From Micromonospora phaseoli (lineage in GTDB: Bacteria; Actinomycetota; Actinomycetes; Mycobacteriales; Micromonosporaceae): 64,000 nucleotides of DNA. The notes beneath the pieces were generated by a model. It had not been told where the DNA came from, did not search any database, and was given only the letters and a program-made list of their open reading frames with translations. Below are positions 25,156 to 32,706 of this stretch, one piece after another. The translations under genes and the position numbers were made by a program. The DNA is taken from assembly GCF_900109115.1 (NCBI RefSeq), contig NZ_FNYV01000015.1, forward strand, positions 1 through 64,000, in the 5' to 3' direction. Position 1 is the first letter of the stretch. Every line of letters starts with the position of its first letter.

Positions 25156-28056
25156 TCAGCCGTTCGGGAACAACTTCCCGTAGTCGGCGTAGGCCATGGC
25201 GACGTCCGCCTGGGCCCAGAAGCGGTGGTATCGGAACTCGGGCTCCGCGCCGCCGTCGAGGTACGCCTGGACCTTCGGCCAGGCCGGGTCGTTCTTGTAG
25301 AACGACCGGATGTCGAGGAAGCTCTTGCCCGGGGCGATGACGTCACCGTTGGGCATCCGGCCGGTCCACCCCTGCGGGATGTAGAGGCCCTGCCCGGTGG
25401 AGGCGTCGTAGACGTCGTCGAAGCGGCGGTAGTCGCCGCGCTTCTCCACCGTCGACACGCCCTGCGCGTCGCTCTGCCCGTGCAGCGCGTCCAGCAGGCC
25501 CTTGGCGGTCTCCTTCGCCGCCGTGTTGCCCGACTTCGCCGCGTACGCGATGAGCGTGCGGGCGTAGGCGGCGGCGACCCCGACGTCCTGGCCCTTGACC
25601 GTCACCTCGACGTGCAGGTTGGTGTTCGGCTGCGGGTTGGTCGGGTTCCAGTTGTTCGGCTGGCCGGTCCACTTCATGTCCGACGGTATGGACCAGTTGG
25701 TGCCCAGCGTGGTGTTGGCGATAGCCCACGGCACCCACTTGTCCAGCAGCGCCTTGGCCTTGGCGTTGCCGGAGACCAGGTACAGCTCGGCGATGCGCTG
25801 CATCGACCAGGCCTGCATGCCGAACCACTGGTTCGACGGCGGGTCGTTGTAGACCGGGTCCTCGTCGTAGAACATGCCGTAGAAGGTGGCGGTGCCGGCC
25901 GGCGGAGTGCCGTAGTGCCCGCCCCAGCTGTTCGTCGCGCCACCGGCGATGCCGCCCTCGGCCGACTGGAGCCAGGTGTAGAGCTCCAGCTGCCGGTTGA
26001 GGCTGTTGTTCCAGTCCGCCGCGGCGTTCGGCGAGCGCGGCTTGAGCTCGTCGACGTTGGTCAGCGCCCACGCGGCGAACGGGTTCTGGTAACCGAAGTG
26101 GCTGTGGCTGGAGCCGATCCGCCACGACCAGTTCTGGCTCGTCTCGGTCGCCCCACCCCAGGCGTAGTACCAGGAGAGCAGGTAGTGGGCGGCCTCACGG
26201 CCACTACCGGCCGGGCAGGCGGCGGCGCCGACACAGTTGCCGATCCGCTTGAAGTACTTGTCGAACAGTGCGTACCGCAGGTAGTCGCCCATCTTGGCGG
26301 CCTTGGTCACGGTGGCCGCCACGTCAGCCGCCTTGTTCTGCTCCTTGGCCCAGGTCAGCGCCCAGTAGGCGGCCTGCACCGCGCGAGCGTCGGCGTCCGG
26401 GGCGTTGGTGTACTTCCACTGCCGGGCCGGTGCGGCCGTCTCCTTGATGAACAGGTCGAGGTAGCCGTTCGTGCCGCCGTGCCGCATGGTGTCGCAGGAC
26501 GGGTGCGGCACGGTCTCCCACACCGACTCCTGGGTGCCCCGCTGGAAGGTGTTGATGTACGCCGGGCGGGTGGTGCCGTCACCGCAGCGGCCGAAGCCGT
26601 AGGTGTTGTCGACGTCCAGCAGCCAGTGCATGCCGTAGATCGAGCCGGTGTTGTAGGTGGACTGGAGCTCGGAGCGCAGCGGGTCACGACCCACCGGCAC
26701 GTTCGAGTCCAGCTGCGACGGGTACTGGTTGGGCAGGTCGTGTTCGGCCGCGTAGCTGGCGTCACCGGGCGAGCCGGCGGTCGGCTGGTCGGCATTGGAC
26801 GGGATGATGTAGCGCTCCATCACCGTCCAGGCGTTGTTGAACGGCGTCCAGTTCTGGGTCACCCGGCCGTAGTAGGCCTCCAGCCACAGCCAGAAGCTGA
26901 ACGCCTCGGAGGTCGTCTGGTGGCCGTGGTCCGGCGCCTCCACGATGAGGGTCTCGATGGAGTGGTACGGCACGCCCTCGGGGCTGAAGTAGCCCGAGTT
27001 CTTGATCTTGCCGTACTGGGTGAGGAACCGCTGCACGTACTCGCCGTCGCCGCCGGGCACGTCGTTGTCGATCTCAGTGACGGTGACCGTCGCCGGGGTG
27101 TGGCCGCTGGCCGAGGCGGTGATGGTGGCGGTCCCGCCGACGGTGTCGGAGTCCTCCGCCGCCCGCACGGTCACGTCGACGCCGGTGCTCCAGTTCGACG
27201 TGGTCAGCGTCGCCGAGGTCGGCGTCACGGTGACGTCCGTGTCGCCGGTGCGCGCCAGGCTCACCGGGACGTTCGCGGTGGGTGCCCGGTTCAGCTTGAG
27301 GTTGAACGTCGAGCTGCCGCCCTCGGGGACGGTCAACGCGGTCGGCGTGGCGACCAGTGCCGGCGAGGTGGTGCCGGCGACGGTGAACGAGCGCTCGGCG
27401 ATCGCGGACAGCCCGCTGTTGTCGTACGCCCTGGCCTGCACCGTGTAGTCACCGGCCGGCAGGCTCTCCAGGGTGTACGCGTACGGCGCGGTGGTGTCGG
27501 TGTTGACCAGCAGCCCGTTGCGGTAGAACTCGACCCGGGCGATGGTGCCGTCCGGGTCGCTCGCGGTGGCGGTCAGCGGCACGGTCGCCGGGGCCGTGAA
27601 CGGGCCGGCGGGCACCGACAGGCTGACCGTCGGGGGCTGCTGCGCCGTACCACCGCAGGTGACCCCGTTGACCGAGAACGAGGTCGGCTTCGCGTTGGTG
27701 CCGGAGTACGAGCCGTTGAAGCCGATGCTGGTGCTGCCGCCGGCGGGGATGCTGCCGTTCCAGGCTTCGTTGACGGCGGTGACCTCGTTGCCGCTCTGGC
27801 TCCACCGGGCCGACCAGCCCTGGGTGACCCGCTGGTTGCCGGGGAAGGCGAACCGCAGGGTCCAGCCGCTGATCGCGTCGCCGGTGTTCCTGATGGTGAC
27901 GTTGGCCGTGAAGCCGTTGCTCCAGTCGTTCGTCGTATAGACCACGTCGCAGGCCGGTGCGGCCTGTGCGGCGGCGGCGGGTACGGTCGCCCCGCCGATC
28001 GCCAGCGCCGCGGCGGCGAGCCACGCCAGGCGCCGACGTCTAGCCAGATTCTTCAT
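25156..28056 (-). CDS. Secreted GH48 cellulase (processive cellobiohydrolase) with CBM2, Ig-like and Calx-beta modules
   Basis: The 966-residue product starts MKNLARRRRLAWLAAAALAI, a Sec signal ending near AQAAPACD. Residues 33-130 are a CBM2 (ACDVVYTTNDWSNGFTANVT to GVTCGG, with the terminal Cys pair). Residues 140-225 resemble a bacterial Ig fold (DPDGTIARVEFYRNG), 230-320 a Calx-beta domain (LTVPEGGSSTFNLKLNRAPT), and 325-966 a full GH48 domain from YVQRFLTQYGKIKNSGYFSP. The general-acid Glu is in HGHQTTSEAFSFW. GH48 enzymes attack crystalline cellulose from the reducing end and are usually essential to bacterial cellulolysis. GAGGAGA precedes the ATG. CebR-like boxes lie upstream. Confidence 0.96.
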   Translation of the reverse strand: MKNLARRRRLAWLAAAALAIGGATVPAAAAQAAPACDVVYTTNDWSNGFTANVTIRNTGDAISGWTLRFAFPGNQRVTQGWSARWSQSGNEVTAVNEAWNGSIPAGGSTSIGFNGSYSGTNAKPTSFSVNGVTCGGTAQQPPTVSLSVPAGPFTAPATVPLTATASDPDGTIARVEFYRNGLLVNTDTTAPYAYTLESLPAGDYTVQARAYDNSGLSAIAERSFTVAGTTSPALVATPTALTVPEGGSSTFNLKLNRAPTANVPVSLARTGDTDVTVTPTSATLTTSNWSTGVDVTVRAAEDSDTVGGTATITASASGHTPATVTVTEIDNDVPGGDGEYVQRFLTQYGKIKNSGYFSPEGVPYHSIETLIVEAPDHGHQTTSEAFSFWLWLEAYYGRVTQNWTPFNNAWTVMERYIIPSNADQPTAGSPGDASYAAEHDLPNQYPSQLDSNVPVGRDPLRSELQSTYNTGSIYGMHWLLDVDNTYGFGRCGDGTTRPAYINTFQRGTQESVWETVPHPSCDTMRHGGTNGYLDLFIKETAAPARQWKYTNAPDADARAVQAAYWALTWAKEQNKAADVAATVTKAAKMGDYLRYALFDKYFKRIGNCVGAAACPAGSGREAAHYLLSWYYAWGGATETSQNWSWRIGSSHSHFGYQNPFAAWALTNVDELKPRSPNAAADWNNSLNRQLELYTWLQSAEGGIAGGATNSWGGHYGTPPAGTATFYGMFYDEDPVYNDPPSNQWFGMQAWSMQRIAELYLVSGNAKAKALLDKWVPWAIANTTLGTNWSIPSDMKWTGQPNNWNPTNPQPNTNLHVEVTVKGQDVGVAAAYARTLIAYAAKSGNTAAKETAKGLLDALHGQSDAQGVSTVEKRGDYRRFDDVYDASTGQGLYIPQGWTGRMPNGDVIAPGKSFLDIRSFYKNDPAWPKVQAYLDGGAEPEFRYHRFWAQADVAMAYADYGKLFPNG

Positions 28057-28309
28057 CTGCGCGGTGTCTCCTCGGACCAGGCCGGGACGGTGTCGCCCCG
28101 GCGGTGACACCCCTGGGGACAGGCCCGCGGAGGTGCCAGTGGATGGTGGTGGTCGCTTCGGCCCACGACGGGCCTCAGCCGGCGGGGGGCGCCGTGGAAA
28201 CGGCTGCTGCACCCGCTGCTGGTAGGACGCCGTGCCGGACGTGCCGGATGCCCTCGGCGACCCGCGCTCACGTGAATCTGGCTCCGCGTGGTCGATCGAC
28301 AGTCTGCCA

Positions 28310-28323
28310 TGGAAGCGCTCCCA
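28310..28323. promoter_or_regulatory. CebR-like operator 1 (TGGAAGCGCTCCCA)
   Basis: It matches the TGGGAGCGCTCCCA palindrome bound by the LacI-family cellobiose repressor CebR in Streptomyces and Thermobifida at all but one position. It lies about 255 bases upstream of the GH48 start. Confidence 0.85.
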
Positions 28324-28421
28324 ACACCAGGGAGGCGACTTCCGGAAACACTGGGTTGTTTCGATCTCGTTTTGGGGCTTTCACAATGCCGTGACGGGCG
28401 TTACAGTCGCATCAACGTCGA

Positions 28422-28435
28422 TGGGAGCGCTTCCA
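28422..28435. promoter_or_regulatory. CebR-like operator 2 (TGGGAGCGCTTCCA)
   Basis: It also has one mismatch to the CebR consensus. It is 112 bases from operator 1 centre to centre, about ten or eleven helical turns, so the two could be bridged by one tetramer or looped complex over the GH48 promoter. Confidence 0.85.
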
Positions 28436-28969
28436 TCGATGGAGTTCCAACCAGAAGATCACCCGGGGTCGTGCCCACGGCACCGGGGACAAGGCCCCTG
28501 GCCGACGGCGGGCCAGCCCGGACACCGCCGTCAGCCTCATCCCACCACAGTGGAGGGAGGTGGATCCTCAAGCCACTCGCGTGGCCCGGCTCCCGCGCGA
28601 CACGCACTACTGGGACGCCAATCCGAACGTGCGTGTACCGCAACACGGTGGGGACGGGGGTTGCCCTCCCCCGTCCCCACACTAAACCCCCGTTCACGAT
28701 GGGAAAAGAGGCCGACGGGTCAGTCGCGCATCACCCGCGCGCCCCGCACGGCAGTCGACCCGCCCGCCGACCGCCATCCGCGACGCCCCGCCGACCGCCC
28801 GGGCGCGCATCGCCGGTCCCCCTGCGGATCTCGGCGCACCCGGTCCCGCCGCACCCGACGCCCGACCGGCCCAGCGTCTTCCCACCCAATCACTTCCCTG
28901 CCGCCGCGGCCCTCCGCCCGCACTGCGACGAACGGAGCCCGGCGAAGACCGCCTACCTTTACCCTGTGT

Positions 28970-28983
28970 TGGGAGCGCTCCCG
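28970..28983. promoter_or_regulatory. CebR-like operator 3 (TGGGAGCGCTCCCG)
   Basis: One mismatch at the last base from the perfect palindrome. It is 35 bases upstream of the GH1 ATG, close enough to block the promoter or the early transcript of the beta-glucosidase gene. Confidence 0.88.
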
Positions 28984-29018
28984 GGCTCAGGCGGTCAACC
29001 CATCCACGAGGAGAACCC

Positions 29019-30500
29019 ATGTCGATACTCACCCGGCGGCACCTGCTGCGCCACGCCGCGCTCTCGGCCACCGCCGCCACCCCGGCCGGCGCAGCCCTCG
29101 GCGCCACCGCCGTCGCCGCTTCCGGTGGCTGCCAGCCCGGCGACCCCACGGATCGCACGGCCACGGCCACGGACCCCGCCGCCCGGCTGTCCTTCCCGCC
29201 CAGCTTCGGTTGGGGCGCGGCCACCTCCGCGTACCAGATCGAGGGCGCCGCCAAGGAGGACGGCCGCGGCGAATCGGTCTGGGACACCTTCAGCCGCACG
29301 CCCGGACGCACCCGCAACGGCGACACCGGCGACGTCGCCGCGGACCACTACCACCGTTACGACGAAGACCTCGATCTGATGCGCGACCTGGGGCTGCGCA
29401 GCTACCGGTTCTCCATCTCCTGGCCGCGCATCCAGCCCGACGGCACCGGCGCCGCCAACCAACGCGGACTCGACTTCTACCGCCGCCTCATCGACGGCCT
29501 GCACGAGCGTGGCATCGCCCCGATGGCCACGCTGTTCCACTGGGACCTGCCGCAGGCCCTGCAGGACGCCGGCGGCTGGGAGTCCCGGGACGTCGCCCAC
29601 CGCTTCGCGGACTACGCCGCCACCGTCTTCGCCGCCCTCGGCGACCGGGTGCCGGTCTGGCTGACCATCAACGAGCCGAAGACCGTGGTGCAGAACGGCT
29701 ACCTCTCCGGCCACCACGCCCCCGGACGGCAGGACCCGGACGCCGCCTATCTCGTCGCCCACCACCTGCAACTCGCCCACGGCCTCGCCGTACGCGCCCT
29801 GCGCGCCAACGGTGGCACCGGTCGCATCGGCCCGGCCTTCAACCTGCACCCCTGCTACCCCGCCGACGACTCCCCCGCCGCCGCCGAGGCCACCCGCCTC
29901 TACGACGGCTACGAGAACCGCCTGTACCTCGACTCCGCGCTCACCGGCAGCTACCCGGAGGACGTCCTGGCCGACCTCGGCCCGGACAGCCGGATGGTCC
30001 GCGGCATCCGCGACGGCGACCTGCAGATCATCTCCAGCCCGATCGACCTGCTCGCCGTGCAGTACTACACCCCGATCTACGTCACCGCCGCCGGCGGCAC
30101 CGAGCGTCGGTGGCCCACCTCCGAGGCCGAATGGCAGCAGATCTACCCGGACGGCATGTACGACATCCTGACCCGGGTCACCCGTGACTACGGCCCCATC
30201 CCGCTCACCGTCACCGAGAACGGTCTGCCCACCCCCGACATGCTCGCCGATGACGGCACCGTGGATGACACCGGCCGGGTCACCTTCCTGCGCGACCACC
30301 TCGCCGCCGCCCACCGTGCGATCACCGACGGGGTGCCGCTGGAGAGCTTCCACGTCTGGTCGCTGCTCGACAACTTCGAGTGGGCCGAGGGCTACGAGCA
30401 GCGCTGGGGACTCGTCTACGTCGACTACCCCACGCAGCGCCGGGTGTTCAAGCGCAGCGCCCACTGGTACCGCCAGGTCATCGCCGACAACGCGCTCTGA
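29019..30500 (+). CDS. GH1 beta-glucosidase, probably exported
   Basis: The 493-residue product has an N-terminal twin-Arg-like export signal (TRRHLLRHAALSATAATPAG) ending at AASGGC, which may be an atypical lipobox, and then a linker of about 20 residues. The GH1 barrel starts at LSFPPSFGWGAATSAYQIEG. The acid/base Glu is in WLTINEPKT (near residue 218) and the nucleophile Glu in LTVTENGLP (near residue 400); SFHVWSLLDNFEWAEGY closes the fold. Cellobiose hydrolysis to glucose is the likely role. Streptomyces BglC-type enzymes are cytoplasmic, so the leader here is unusual and suggests outside action beside the GH48. GAGGAGA precedes the ATG. Confidence 0.93.
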   Translation: MSILTRRHLLRHAALSATAATPAGAALGATAVAASGGCQPGDPTDRTATATDPAARLSFPPSFGWGAATSAYQIEGAAKEDGRGESVWDTFSRTPGRTRNGDTGDVAADHYHRYDEDLDLMRDLGLRSYRFSISWPRIQPDGTGAANQRGLDFYRRLIDGLHERGIAPMATLFHWDLPQALQDAGGWESRDVAHRFADYAATVFAALGDRVPVWLTINEPKTVVQNGYLSGHHAPGRQDPDAAYLVAHHLQLAHGLAVRALRANGGTGRIGPAFNLHPCYPADDSPAAAEATRLYDGYENRLYLDSALTGSYPEDVLADLGPDSRMVRGIRDGDLQIISSPIDLLAVQYYTPIYVTAAGGTERRWPTSEAEWQQIYPDGMYDILTRVTRDYGPIPLTVTENGLPTPDMLADDGTVDDTGRVTFLRDHLAAAHRAITDGVPLESFHVWSLLDNFEWAEGYEQRWGLVYVDYPTQRRVFKRSAHWYRQVIADNAL

Positions 30501-30505
30501 GATGC

Positions 30506-30558
30506 AAGGAAGGGCCCCTTGTTAACGCCTGGTGTATAGGAAGGGCCCCCTCCTAACA
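30506..30558. repeat. Micromonospora-type intergenic repeat, two copies
   Basis: AGGAAGGGCCCC occurs at 30507-30518 and again at 30538-30549, each followed by a similar tail (TTGTTAAC and CTCCTAAC) with TGGTGTAT between. I recall closely similar sequences many times in Micromonospora intergenic DNA; the count in this genome cannot be checked here. Confidence 0.65.
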
Positions 30559-30624
30559 TCCGCGGCCCCGGCCGGCGCGACGCACCGATCGTTGCGCCGC
30601 GCGCGTGGTCACCCCTCGCCGAAC

Positions 30625-30659
30625 CAGTTCGCCGACGGCCAAAGGCCGTCGGCGAACTG
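30625..30659. terminator. Perfect 16-bp-arm hairpin
   Basis: CAGTTCGCCGACGGCC pairs exactly with GGCCGTCGGCGAACTG around an AAA loop. It lies between the GH1 gene and the MFS gene and most likely ends transcription from GH1. Confidence 0.8.
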
Positions 30660-30663
30660 CATC

Positions 30664-30764
30664 CAGCACCCCGGATCGGGCGCGCATTCAGCACCCCGCG
30701 GATCGGGCGCGCAACCAGCACCCCGGATCGGGCGCGCAACCAGCAGCGCCGACCGAGACGCGAG
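30664..30764. repeat. Tandem 25-27-bp repeats
   Basis: Three good copies of CAGCACCCCGGATCGGGCGC plus GCAAC or GCATT are at 30664, 30689 and 30716, with a decayed fourth at 30741. The second copy carries an extra GC pair. There are no spacers, so this is a minisatellite and not a CRISPR array. Confidence 0.8.
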
Positions 30765-30858
30765 CCCATAACCGCCGGACCGGGCGCGCAGCCAGCGCGG
30801 CCGGAGCAGGCGTACCTGCGGGGGCGCCACGTGCGGTGGCTGCCCTAAACTCCGGTGG

Positions 30859-32097
30859 GTGAACGACCACGCCCCTGCACTCGGACGACCGTTCTGGACC
30901 TTCTGGAGCGCCGCTGCGCTGGCCAACCTCGGTGACGGCATCCGGGTGGCCGCCTTCCCGCTGCTGGCCGCCGCGCTCACCGACGACCCACTTGCCGTCG
31001 CCGCCGTCGCCGCCGCACAGTTCCTGCCCTGGCTGGTGGCCGGCCTGTCCGCCGGCGCCCTCGCCGATCGCCGCAGCGCCCGTACGCTGCTCGCCGCCGC
31101 CGACACCGGCCGGGTCGTGGTGCTGGCCGCGCTGGCCGCCGCGGTCGCCCTGGGCTGGGCCACCATCACCCTGGTCGTCGTCGCCGCGTTCCTGCTCGGC
31201 GTCGGCGAAACCGTCCGTGACACCGCCGCGCAGACCGCCGTACCCCGGCTCGTCCCCGACGCTCAACTGGAGAAGGCCAACGGCCGGCTGGTCGCCGGCG
31301 AGATCGTGGGCAACGAGTTCGTCGGCCCGCCGGTCGGTGCCCTGCTGTTCGTCCTCGGCGCGGCGATCCCGTTCGCCGTCAACGGCGCCACCCTCGCCCT
31401 GGCCGTGATGCTCGTCCTCTCCCTGCCGCTCACCCTGGCCAGCCGGCCGAGCGCCGCAGCGGGCACCGACACCTCGAAGGCCGATCGCGGCGGCGTCCTG
31501 GCCGGCCTGCGCTGGCTCGCGCGCCAGCCCATGCTGCGCACCCTGGTACTGGTCAGCGCCGCCGTTGCCGCCGCCGACACCGCCTGGTTCGCGATCTTCG
31601 TGCTCTACGCCCGCGACGCCCTCGGGCTGGGCGCGTTCGGCTTCGGCCTGCTGCTGGCCACCGGAGCGGCCGGCGGCCTGATCGGCTCGTTCGCCGCCGA
31701 CCGCCTGGTCTCCCGGTTCCGCCACCGGCACGTGCTCACCTGGTCGATGGCCGTCACCGCCGGCGTGCCGGTCGTGCTGGCCGTCGCACCGCACCGCGCC
31801 GCCGCGGTGGTCGTGGTGGTCACCACCAGTGCGGCGTTCGCCGTGCTCAACGTCGCCGCGCTGTCGGTACGCCAACGACTCGTACCCGGTGGGCTGCTCG
31901 GCCGGGTCATCGCCGCCTCCCGCCTGGTGACCTACAGCTGCACCGCGCTGGGTGCCCTGGCGGGTGGGGCGCTGGCCGCGCGAGCCGGCATCGAGGCACC
32001 ATTCGTGTTCAGCGGTATCGTCGCCGTGGCCGCCACCGTCGCCTGGTGGATCGCCTCCCGCCCCGCCTCCCCCGGCACCGCCATCGGCCTGCGCTAG
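30859..32097 (+). CDS. Major facilitator superfamily transporter
   Basis: The 412-residue product has about twelve hydrophobic segments and the loop motif GALADRRSARTLL between helices 2 and 3, typical of MFS drug/metabolite exporters. VGETVRDTAAQTAVPRLVPD and LEKANGRLVAGEIVGNEFVG are frequent in the actinobacterial branch related to enterobactin exporters. The substrate is unknown. TAAACT is seven bases before the GTG start, with no ribosome site, which indicates a leaderless message. Confidence 0.88.
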   Translation: MNDHAPALGRPFWTFWSAAALANLGDGIRVAAFPLLAAALTDDPLAVAAVAAAQFLPWLVAGLSAGALADRRSARTLLAAADTGRVVVLAALAAAVALGWATITLVVVAAFLLGVGETVRDTAAQTAVPRLVPDAQLEKANGRLVAGEIVGNEFVGPPVGALLFVLGAAIPFAVNGATLALAVMLVLSLPLTLASRPSAAAGTDTSKADRGGVLAGLRWLARQPMLRTLVLVSAAVAAADTAWFAIFVLYARDALGLGAFGFGLLLATGAAGGLIGSFAADRLVSRFRHRHVLTWSMAVTAGVPVVLAVAPHRAAAVVVVVTTSAAFAVLNVAALSVRQRLVPGGLLGRVIAASRLVTYSCTALGALAGGALAARAGIEAPFVFSGIVAVAATVAWWIASRPASPGTAIGLR

Positions 32098-32283
32098 CCT
32101 GCTGCCGGCGGCGGCCTCGCTCCACCCTCGTCCCGTAACCCGGCAGGCAGGCGGGCGGCCACCTTCTCCCGCAACCGGGGGCAGACGGTCCTGTCCTCGG
32201 CATCGCATCCCGCCGCGTGTTCGATGATGGCCAGCGGCACGCCGGCCGGCGACCCGCTGCCCCGCCTGTTGAGCGGGGCAGCC

Positions 32284-32706
32284 TCAGCGGGGCAGCGCCT
32301 GCTGGAGTTCGGCTCGCAGCGCGGGGGTCAACATCTCTCCCGCCTGCTTGGCCAGCCGGGCCATCTCGTAGCCCACCACACCGATGTCGGCGTCCGCCGC
32401 GGCCAGGGTGGCCAGGATCGAACCGTCGCGCACCTGCATCACCAGGAAGTAGCCGCGCCCCATCTCGACCACGGTCTGCTTGACGATGTCCCCGTCGAAC
32501 ATCTGCGCCGCGCCGGCGGTGATGCTCATCAGACCCGAGGTGACCGCCGCGAGCTTGTCGGCGTGGTCCCGCGGCAGGTGGTCGGAGATCGCGACCAGCA
32601 GACCGTCGGAGGAGACCACCACCGCATGCGCCACGCCCGGCACCCGATCCGCGAACGCGCTGACCAGCCAGCTCAGGTCCCGAGCCTCCTGCGACATCGT
32701 GGTCAC
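32284..32706 (-). CDS. Roadblock/LC7 domain protein (conservon CvnB type)
   Basis: The 140-residue product has the roadblock fold: LSWLVSAFADRVPGVAHAVV, SSDGLLVAISDHLPRDHADK, LMSITAGAAQMFDGDIVKQT and FLVMQVRDGSILATLAAADA. Such proteins act as regulators of small GTPases and, in the four-gene conservons of Streptomyces (cvnABCD), sit between the kinase-like CvnA and the DUF742 protein. Its GTG overlaps the kinase stop (GTGA). Downstream there is no cvnC or cvnD; the opposite-strand MFS gene ends there. Confidence 0.9.
   Translation of the reverse strand: MTTMSQEARDLSWLVSAFADRVPGVAHAVVVSSDGLLVAISDHLPRDHADKLAAVTSGLMSITAGAAQMFDGDIVKQTVVEMGRGYFLVMQVRDGSILATLAAADADIGVVGYEMARLAKQAGEMLTPALRAELQQALPR

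Larger units (their letters stand above)
28057..29018. promoter_or_regulatory. Divergent regulatory region between GH48 and GH1 genes
   Basis: This 960-base stretch separates the two divergent cellulose genes. It contains three near-identical 14-bp palindromes, at 28310, 28422 and 28970, listed separately. I find no convincing gene. A plus-strand frame from 28288 stays open but is Pro/Ser/Thr/Arg-rich, has no recognisable domain and runs through two of the operators. Confidence 0.7.

Noticed and set aside
25069..28107. 1012-residue plus-strand frame
   Set aside because: It is antisense to the clearly recognised GH48 gene and is Val/Gly/Arg-rich without motifs.
30664..30764. CRISPR array
   Set aside because: The repeats are directly adjacent, without spacers, and no cas gene is near.
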